A stretch of DNA of 19,133 bases. Source: Coprinopsis marcescibilis (Eukaryota > Basidiomycota > Agaricomycetes > Agaricales > Psathyrellaceae). The position numbers and the translations under genes are program-made. Each line of letters starts with the position of its first letter. Within the stretch, counting starts at the first letter, position 1. The notes beneath the pieces are model-generated. The model did not search any database. It saw nothing but the letters and a program-made list of their open reading frames with translations, and was not told the origin of the DNA. This document shows, piece after piece, positions 1 to 6,210 of the stretch. Location: NCBI GenBank assembly GCA_004369085.1, contig ML210515.1:1-19133 (forward strand). Reading direction: 5' to 3'.

Positions 1-1128
1 GTAGTCTTCGACCCGAACGGGAAGGGGTCATTCGAGATCAACAAGTTCTCGGAGAAGGGCAACATTGTCTGGGCCCACCAGGCATCCAAGTGGTTGTCTG
101 GATCATTGAGCCCCATACTACCCAGTGACGATGAGGATGACTCTATAATCTCACCTGTGGTTTCCCCGATCAAAGACAAGAGACCGGCTCCTACTCCAGC
201 ACGCAAACGTGCCCGTTCCCCCTCTCCCGACAACGATTTTGAGAAATTTGTCGATGGAAGCATTGATGGGCCCACAGATCCGCCTTCATCCCCACTTCCA
301 GATGGCTACATGGACGTTGAAAATACCGGTTTGGAATTCGATGGTTTGGATTTCGATGTCGACAATGTCTCCTCCGACTTTGAAATGCAGGATGACAGCG
401 TAGCAGCCGAATTGACCGACCCCGGCACCATTAAACTTGGCCCTGGCATTGCTGACCCGACCATTCAACTCCCCGCCAGCACCGCTGTCACTCACAACAC
501 CACCAAGGTTACAGCCGAAACGACCGACCCCGGCGCCATTGACCTTGGCCCTGCCATTTCCGACCTGACCATACAAGTCCCCGCCAGCACCATCATCACT
601 CACATCACCGCCAAGGTTAACGGAGCCCCCGCCAGTGTCGACACTCTCAACGCTGCCAAAACTCACGGAGTTGACGCGACCGATCCCGACACGCAATTGG
701 CCGAGCCTATCACTGACACCGCGAGGGCCGGTGGAAATGGTGCTTTACCTCCGAGCGATGGCCGCGCCACCCACAACATCATCACTGACTCATCCTCTGA
801 CAACATCTCCACTGACCCATCCTCCGACTCCAACAACAGCAACACCGCCATCATGAACAGGTCCGGGAAGATCAACATTCTTGACGACGAGGTCAACCTG
901 CCACGAGGGAAAGGAAAAGCAAAGCGCAAGGGAGTGTCCAAGGTAGCACGACCAGATCAAGCCCCACACAGGACGAGCACGCGTGAACGCAAGATCCCTC
1001 CGAAGTCAACCCCACTGCTTGCATCAAAGTCTGCTGCACCCCCTCGACGAGTTCGTGCAAGTGAGAGATGGAGCATCGTAGAGGTTGAGGAGGAAATTGG
1101 GAACGAAGAAAACCTTCTCCCAATCTGA
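1..1128 (+). CDS. 3' end of an unrecognised disordered, basic protein (partial)
   Basis: The frame is open from the first base of the window to a TGA at 1126-1128, so 375 C-terminal residues are visible and the true start lies upstream. I do not recognise the family. The first ~32 residues look folded (VVFDPNGKGSFEINKF, then an aromatic-containing IVWAHQASKW). The rest is low complexity: an acidic Ser/Asp/Pro stretch with a KR-rich patch (PARKRARSPSP), a 36-residue tandem duplication (bases about 411-626), Ser/Asp/Asn runs, and a Lys/Arg-rich tail (KGKAKRKG, TRERKIPPK) that could be nuclear localisation signals. It is followed at once by a dense 7-mer repeat array, so it could be encoded by a DNA transposon whose end is that array. 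The first residues could be the end of an enzymatic domain such as a Ulp1-type protease, but that is a guess. An ordinary nuclear protein is also possible. Confidence 0.6.
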   Translation, partial: VVFDPNGKGSFEINKFSEKGNIVWAHQASKWLSGSLSPILPSDDEDDSIISPVVSPIKDKRPAPTPARKRARSPSPDNDFEKFVDGSIDGPTDPPSSPLPDGYMDVENTGLEFDGLDFDVDNVSSDFEMQDDSVAAELTDPGTIKLGPGIADPTIQLPASTAVTHNTTKVTAETTDPGAIDLGPAISDLTIQVPASTIITHITAKVNGAPASVDTLNAAKTHGVDATDPDTQLAEPITDTARAGGNGALPPSDGRATHNIITDSSSDNISTDPSSDSNNSNTAIMNRSGKINILDDEVNLPRGKGKAKRKGVSKVARPDQAPHRTSTRERKIPPKSTPLLASKSAAPPRRVRASERWSIVEVEEEIGNEENLLPI

Positions 1129-1166
1129 GCTTATCAGTCTCCATTCACCTCACCCATCCTCGCCTC

Positions 1167-1461
1167 TGCTCAACTCATGCCACCTCTGCTCAACTCATTC
1201 ATGCTCAACTCACGCCGCCTCTGCTCAAATCATCCGTGCTCAACTCGACTGCCTCTGCTCAATTCGATCGCCTCTGCTCAACTCACGTCGCCTCTGCTCA
1301 ATTCGATCAACTCACGTCGCCTTCACTCAACTCATCCATGCTCAACTCATCCGTGCTCAACTCCCGTGCTCAACACGCCGAGTGATTGCTCAACGACGCT
1401 GCTCAACTCTCCCTTTGCTCAACCATCTGCTCAACCCTGCTCACCACATCGTTCTGCTCAA
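1167..1461. repeat. Degenerate array of TGCTCAA motifs
   Basis: Sixteen exact copies of TGCTCAA, all in the same orientation, begin at 1167, 1187, 1202, 1222, 1237, 1256, 1275, 1295, 1339, 1354, 1367, 1387, 1400, 1416, 1428 and 1455. The typical longer unit is CTCTGCTCAACTCACGTCG, at irregular spacings of 12 to 44 bp. Reading frames across it give only Leu/Cys/Ser-rich low-complexity peptides, so I do not call it coding. Dense, irregular short motifs near an end are typical of transposase-binding subterminal repeats of DNA transposons. A decayed minisatellite is the alternative. Confidence 0.85.
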
Positions 1462-1528
1462 TTTATGGACTAGCTACTGTACATAATCACCTAATATACT
1501 CATTATACTCATTTGGAATGCAACATAT

Positions 1529-1577
1529 TTGAGCAATCACAAAGAATATTTGAGCAAAGTGGGTTGAGCATGCTCAA
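1529..1577. repeat. Inverted copies of the array motif
   Basis: The same 7-mer appears in the opposite orientation (TTGAGCA) at 1529, 1550 and 1564, and a last forward copy sits at 1571. A 67-bp motif-free, AT-rich gap (1462-1528) separates this from the forward array. Such a change of orientation near an edge fits the subterminal part of a mobile element. Confidence 0.75.
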
Positions 1578-1581
1578 CCCA
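1560..1581. repeat. 22-bp perfect palindrome
   Basis: The sequence reads TGGGTTGAGCA and then its exact reverse complement, with no spacer. It is built from one TTGAGCA and one TGCTCAA copy of the neighbouring array. It is the last occurrence of the motif before the ankyrin gene, which marks the outer edge of the repeat block. A second, 12-bp palindrome (TTAGTTAACTAA, 1594-1605) follows and touches the ankyrin start codon region. Confidence 0.85.
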
Positions 1582-1606
1582 TAGGTGCCTCCCTTAGTTA
1601 ACTAAA

Positions 1607-2323
1607 ATGGACCTCCCTTTATTACGAGGCCACCAAGGGATAGTTCGCCGGCTGCTACGGGTCACCGGTATCGACGTCAATCAACAGGATTCTGGAGGAA
1701 GGACTGCACTGATGTGGGCCTCGCAAAATAACAATGAGGACGTGGTCAGACAGTTGTTGGTGGTCGATGGGGTCCAAAAGAATATCCGGGATGAGCAGGG
1801 ACGAACGGCGTTGATTTTGGCGTCGAAGGCTGGGCATGCCCGGATCGTCGAACGGCTTTTGCGAAGCGGAGACATCGATATCAACGTTCGGGATGGGATC
1901 TCCGGGCAGACACCGTTGATATGTGCGACAATTGGGAACCGTGACGGTATAGTCAATCAGTTGCTCGAGTTGGATGGGATCGAAGTGAATGTTCAGGATG
2001 AGAGTGCGACAATGACGGCGCTGGCATGGGCGTCGTACAGGGGCAACGAAAGTATTGTCTTGCGGCTGCTGCAGGCTAAAGGAATCGATGTCAATGCTCG
2101 AACCCGCCGCGGGAGAAGCGCCTTGATGGAGGCTTCGCATCAAGGTCACGAAGGGGTTGTTGGGATGCTGCTTCAAATCAAAGGGATTGATGTTGACATT
2201 GAAGACGAGGATGGAAGGACCGCTAGCGAGCTCGCAACCCGAGCTGGTTATGCCAATATTGCGAGCATACTAGACAATGACCCAGGCGAAGTAGATTGTG
2301 AATCGTTCTGGAGTTGGGAATAA
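1607..2323 (+). CDS. Ankyrin-repeat protein, possibly truncated at its N-terminus
   Basis: The product has 238 residues in about six ankyrin repeats of 33-36 residues: TALMWAS (~37), TALILAS (~71), TPLICAT (~106), TALAWAS (~142), SALMEAS (~176) and a last degenerate one (TASELATRAGYANIASIL). Ankyrin repeats bind other proteins and in fungi often form the sensor end of NACHT proteins. No catalytic domain is present. The first repeat is defective: DLPLLRGHQGIV lacks about four residues between the TPLL-like strand and the GHQGIV helix. The ATG lies 25 bp past the end of the TGCTCAA block, and an in-frame TAG at 1595 closes the frame upstream. An AG at 1596-1597 could be a splice acceptor joining an upstream exon in phase 0, but I found no donor with ankyrin coding before it. 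I infer a remnant of a longer gene, although a free-standing small ankyrin gene cannot be excluded. Confidence 0.7.
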   Translation: MDLPLLRGHQGIVRRLLRVTGIDVNQQDSGGRTALMWASQNNNEDVVRQLLVVDGVQKNIRDEQGRTALILASKAGHARIVERLLRSGDIDINVRDGISGQTPLICATIGNRDGIVNQLLELDGIEVNVQDESATMTALAWASYRGNESIVLRLLQAKGIDVNARTRRGRSALMEASHQGHEGVVGMLLQIKGIDVDIEDEDGRTASELATRAGYANIASILDNDPGEVDCESFWSWE

Positions 2324-2336
2324 TCAACAGCTAGTG

Positions 2337-2440
2337 TAATAATGTGTGCTGCCCTCGTTCCAAGTTGAGATCGTCATACATGTCTTTTACTGTTGTCATC
2401 TGTTAAGAGCTTTGGTTTTCCGTCGGTACAACAAATATGC
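2337..2440 (+). repeat. Repeat A: 3' flank of the ankyrin gene, copy 1
   Basis: About 104 bp, beginning TAATGTGTGCTGCC and ending TCGGTACAACAAATATGC, are clearly related to 5504-5612 on the same strand. The repeat starts 13 bp after the ankyrin stop codon and is probably its 3' UTR or terminator region. I see no coding in it. Confidence 0.75.
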
Positions 2441-2785
2441 CCCCCTGATCAACCTAGGGGACGAATCCATCGATTTTCGTAGCGCGAGGGATCAATATCG
2501 ATCAATCCTGAGTACTGAGTCCTTGCCCGTCGATAAATGACCTAGAAGGATAATCGATAACCTATGAGGATCCCCAGACCATCAAATTTATATATACTGT
2601 CCATCCCGTTGGAACTCTCAGTATCAGTCGGTGGCAGTGTGACGGCTTCACAGCATCCTTTCTCGCAATGAAATCTTCAACCCGCTCTCCTCAGGCTCGA
2701 CGTCCCGATCGAGGTTTCTAAAGATTTCACAGCGTCAACATCCCGAGGATAAAGAATAATCGATACTCATTTCGAGGTCAATTAA
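2441..2785 (+). promoter_or_regulatory. Promoter/5' region of the NACHT gene
   Basis: This gene-free stretch of about 345 bp lies between repeat A and the NACHT start codon. It contains a TATA-like TTTATATATAC at 2587-2597, about 190 bp upstream of the ATG, and several ATCGAT-rich words (2470-2550). A short frame from an ATG at 2669 stops after 17 codons and is not convincing as a gene. Confidence 0.4.
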
Positions 2786-4940
2786 ATGCCAGCTTCTTTG
2801 GCTAACAATACTGTCGCAGGGGTTGGTTAGTTCTGGCTCGTTACCGTTTCCTGAGATCATGAGCTTACCATTCTATTCAAATTACATGAACAGGAGGAGC
2901 TCATATCCTCGCGGGCTCCAAGAGTGTAAATCTGCAAGGTGCCCAGCTTACGGCTGTGGGTAGAGACAATGTGATGAACATCAACAACCATTATTCTGGC
3001 CTGGGTGAGTTCCTGCCTTTGGGACTTGTGTGACGATCTTAATGTCATGCAAACCAGCCATGGATCCTATGCAAAAGCTTCGAAGCTTCTGTAATGTTGA
3101 AGCGATGCACGACTCCGAAACCGCAGCGTACGCTCCTAGATGCAAGCCGGGAACACGAACGACCATCCTTGGGGATATCATGTCCTGGACAAGCAGCAGT
3201 TCCAACGGCCCTCGTGGGTTCCTTCACTTGCTCTGGCTTTCGGGACCCGCAGGTGGAGGGAAGACGTGTATCCAGAGAGAGATTGTGCAACGTTGCGAAG
3301 AGGAAGGGATATTGGCCGCATCATATTTCTTCTCCACTCGCGTTTCCGGCCTCGATACCGCCAGCCCCTTCGTTGCCACCATAGTTCTACAACTCTGCAA
3401 ATCTATCCCTGGCCTGCAACCCTTCGTGGAAGATGAAATCAGCGGTGACCCAACTGTGTTCGAGAAGTCAATTGAACTCCAAGTCGAGCGACTCGTATTA
3501 CAACCCATCCACGGTCTCGTCCATTCTGAAGAGGGAGCTGGCCCAACCTGCTGGACTGCCCTCTGGATATGGAGATCATCCTCTCCTCAAAACAACCTTC
3601 CACTTTTGCCCAAGGTCATCGTCATCGATGGCTTGGATGAGTGCCGCAACCCAAAGGAACAGGTTCGCATCATCCGCATGTTGGCTTCTGCCCTTGCCAA
3701 AGCATCGCTACCCATTCGCGTGATTATTGCAAGTCGACCCGAATACGACATTCGGTCTACGTTTGACGAGAAAGAAATCGAATCGCTTACCCACCGCATC
3801 AAACTTGAAGATTACGGATGCGACACGGACATCGAGGACTATCTCGTTGACTCGTTGTTCGACATCCGCAAGAAGCACCCGTCTGGATCCTCTATCCCAT
3901 CGGACTGGCCTTCCCGACAAGATGTCCAGAAATTAGTCGAAAAGGCATCCGGACAATTCATCTACGCATCCACATTCTTGCAGTTTATCAACAATCCACG
4001 TCGGGACCTCATGGATATGTTTTCTCTGGCCATCAACTTCCACCTTTCCCCCTCTCCATCTTTAAACCCCTTCTCTGACCTCGACATGCTCTACACGATC
4101 ATTCTAGAATCAACAGACGTCGATATCGAGATTTTGAAGACCCTATTGCACGGGATCATGGTGTCAGGAGGCAAATTCAGAACGACTGATACACTGGACA
4201 GATTCTTCCGTTTAAAACCAGGAACATCTGTAACTGCCCTCTGCGACCTCCACTCGATTATCCACGTCCCGACTTCTCACTCCCCGACCACCCGATTCCA
4301 TCACAAGAGCATTGAAGACTACCTTCTCTCGCCTGAACGAGCTGGCAAGTTTCATCAGCCTCTGGTGCAGACTCATCAACGTATGTTTGAATTGTGCGCC
4401 GACCATCTTCTGGCGCCTTCGGGATCTGCAACCAACTACGCCAGCTCAGAGTGGATGAGACATGCGGGCACCCTCCTTGAACTTGATCTTGAAGTATCCC
4501 TTGAGGCATTCGGAGCGGCTGCGGCACTCCCCGAATTGGAAATTAAATACAGACGAGCAGTCTTCACTCAAAAGCAACCTCGGAATCATTTCTCAACGCT
4601 ACAACGTCTCGGAAAGTCAATTCACACTGCGCTGGTACGTTTACTTTCTTTTATATCGGTTGGCAACCTAGGTTTAATGTGTGCCTTGCAGTGTTCCCGG
4701 GGACCAGACTGTATTCAAGTATGCAAGAATATAGTCAAGGCGGACGAGATTGTGACCATGTTGGAGGACCCGAGCTTGTTGCAGTACCTCGTAAACGTCG
4801 ACAACATCCCTTTGTACGTCGACGAATGTATGGCGGCGTCTGAGGAGGATTGGGCAAAGAGTATGCGGGGGAACGGGCTGCACCATGTAAGCCCCGAGTT
4901 TGTAGCGCAGCTCGAAGCAAAATATCCCTGGAAATTCTAG
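2786..4940 (+). CDS. NACHT-domain STAND NTPase (NLR-like), four exons
   Basis: Proposed exons are 2786-2825, 2894-3004, 3058-4634 and 4692-4940, giving 658 residues. Introns are GTTAGT..ACAG, GTGAGT..CCAG and GTACGT..GCAG; the last is 57 nt and stop-free. The ATG follows an in-frame TAA, and exons 1 and 2 join in phase. The product begins with a short Gly/Asn-rich leader (residues ~14-48, ending AVGRDNVMNINN). Then comes the pre-NACHT signature CKPGTRTTIL (79-88), the Walker A loop GPAGGGKT (113-120), Walker B VIVIDGLDEC (237-246) and RVIIASRPE. The remainder is helical, with HHKSIEDYLLSP typical of fungal NACHT proteins. STAND proteins use ATP-dependent oligomerisation to signal after sensing a ligand, and in fungi they serve in non-self recognition and cell death. 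This one ends about 45 residues after its last intron with no WD40, TPR or ankyrin sensor array, so it is short for the family. An ankyrin gene lies 460 bp upstream on the same strand. Confidence 0.85.
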
Positions 4941-5503
4941 AGTGTCGTGATTATATACCAAGTACCACTCCGGCAGGTGTATACCTATTGTCATTCATAA
5001 ATGTTGAATTTGATGGATTCAGGGACTTGAGAGACCTAACACTCCAAGTTGGTCAAGCCTAATGCATACGAGTTGTGGATCGACACCGGTCTACCAATGA
5101 CGGCCAATCCATTGTCAAAGTGCCACGCCTGTACCTAAATACCGAGCCATGCAAGTTCGAAAGGGTCCCGCCTCTCACCCACCAATTATGGACAGGGAGC
5201 GGGATAGCCTGGAGAGACAGCCAAGAGCTCTGATTTAGGCACCACAAGACGCCTACGAGGAGGCTGGAGATCATTGTCGTCGAATTTGTCATGGAGACGA
5301 TTCGATTGGGACCATGTAGCTCGCCGCTACTACTACAGTGAGGGAAACCTGACGATGGTTGGGATGTTGGGATTGTAGACGCTCCTGGAAGCTGGGACGG
5401 CGGATCCCACCCCCTTTATTATGTAGCTGTAGCTGATAATTGATTCCTCTGAATCGCAGCAGGATGGGACCCCGGTGACCGGCGACGCTTGGGTGACGCT
5501 CCC
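4941..5503. other. Intergenic, no gene seen
   Basis: This is downstream of the NACHT gene. Short frames occur on both strands but none has recognisable motifs, and none continues the NACHT protein with sensor repeats. A CTACTACTAC run at about 5329 recurs at about 5765, which may reflect further old duplication within this flank. Confidence 0.5.
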
Positions 5504-5612
5504 TATAATATGTGCTGCCGCCCTTCCAAGTTTAAATGATCCTACACATACATATTCTTACTCTAGCCATTTGTTGAAGAGCTTAGGCTTTCTGTCGGTC
5601 CAACAAATATGC
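5504..5612 (+). repeat. Repeat A, copy 2, downstream of the NACHT gene
   Basis: About 109 bp, starting ATAATATGTGCTGCC and ending TCGGTCCAACAAATATGC, align along their length with 2337-2440. Matching blocks include GTGCTGCC, TTCCAAGTT, AAGAGCTT.GG.TTTC and ACAACAAATATGC-like ends. Copy 1 directly follows the ankyrin gene, but no ankyrin coding precedes this copy. Confidence 0.75.
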
Positions 5613-5705
5613 TTACCCCGATTCCTGTCGAACTGCAGCTACGGTAAATTCCGTGATGGTATGTCATTTTTTGTAGCGGGTTCCGGTGAACGCGGTCCTT
5701 CCTTA

Positions 5706-5742
5706 GATGAAGCACTTTGTCTTTTTGTCGGTCCAAATTGTG
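5706..5742 (+). repeat. Partial third copy of the end of repeat A
   Basis: ATGAAGCACTTTGTCTTT followed by TTGTCGGTCCAA repeats the 3' third of repeat A (5574-5606) about 130 bp further on. It is short and diverged, so this is a weaker call. The rest of 5613-5929 shows no gene. Confidence 0.45.
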
Positions 5743-5929
5743 CAACTTGCGCCCTGGCATTCGGAGCTACTACTACTATCAGTGCACGGAGCCTTTGGGA
5801 AACAACACAAGCAAAGGCAGGCGGGGCTCAAAGAACGATTAGTATCTGGCGATAATCTTCAACCCATCCCAGCCATGAGTCAGTCACCGGACATGTGCAT
5901 GACAGTACATCACTCATTCCTCTAATTGT

Positions 5930-6004
5930 GTCTCTTGTTCTCAATCGTGAAGGCTGGGAATGATGTAACGTCAGTCCCAGCATTCACGACTTAAAACGAG
6001 AGAC
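5930..6004. repeat. Imperfect inverted repeat with 30-bp arms
   Basis: The left arm 5930-5959 and right arm 5975-6004 pair at 25 of 30 positions around a 15-nt loop. The inner 14 bp (CGTGAAGGCTGGGA against TCCCAGCATTCACG) have a single mismatch. It lies just upstream of the first DUF4246 gene and outside the region shared with the second copy. It could be a small hairpin-type element remnant or a structured regulatory site. Confidence 0.6.
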
Positions 6005-6049
6005 TTTGGGACTAGACGATTCGGGCTGTTGAGCACGGGACACCAGATG

Positions 6050-6210
6050 CAACTCGACTCGGAGAACCATGGCTCGAAGACAGGTCACTGAACTGTATTG
6101 TGATATCTTCGAGTTCAAACATTACGTTTTCATCGTCATCGATATCCCCAGAGCGGTAAGCGTGTTATCTTCCCTTCCTCACGACCTCCGCCCCTCTAGA
6201 TTGCTGAGGA
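6050..6210 (+). promoter_or_regulatory. 5' UTR exon and intron of DUF4246 copy 1
   Basis: From about 6050 the sequence matches the region upstream of the second DUF4246 gene (about 18735 down to 18587). Both have a candidate donor after CCAGAGCG (GTAAGC here) and an AG just before the ATG, giving a 44-nt intron at 6156-6199. The upstream exon cannot be joined in frame to the ATG in either copy. The small frame shared by both upstream exons differs at about 7 of 22 residues, so I read it as untranslated leader rather than coding. Confidence 0.5.

Noticed and set aside
1167..1461. CRISPR-like array
   Set aside because: The repeats are 7-mers with irregular spacers in a eukaryotic intron-rich context. 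There are no uniform repeats or spacers.
1085..1486. 133-codon frame through the TGCTCAA array
   Set aside because: The translation is a low-complexity product of the repeat (Cys/Ser/Leu/His) with no conserved domain.
1560..1606. Helitron 3' end (hairpin plus CTRR)
   Set aside because: The palindrome is present, but the only CTAA is about 20 bp away and is followed by A, not T. No Rep/helicase coding is visible.
1655..2176. 173-codon minus-strand frame
   Set aside because: Antisense to the ankyrin repeats. Its internal periodicity is that of the ankyrin codons.
5475..5855. 126-codon plus-strand frame
   Set aside because: It runs through repeat A, whose other copy at 2337-2440 does not keep the same frame, so coding is unlikely.
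6069..6155. Additional N-terminal coding exon for DUF4246 (starting MARRQVTELYC)
   Set aside because: No splice joins it in frame to the conserved ATG in either copy, and the two copies differ at about 7 of 22 residues there, far more than in the coding exons.
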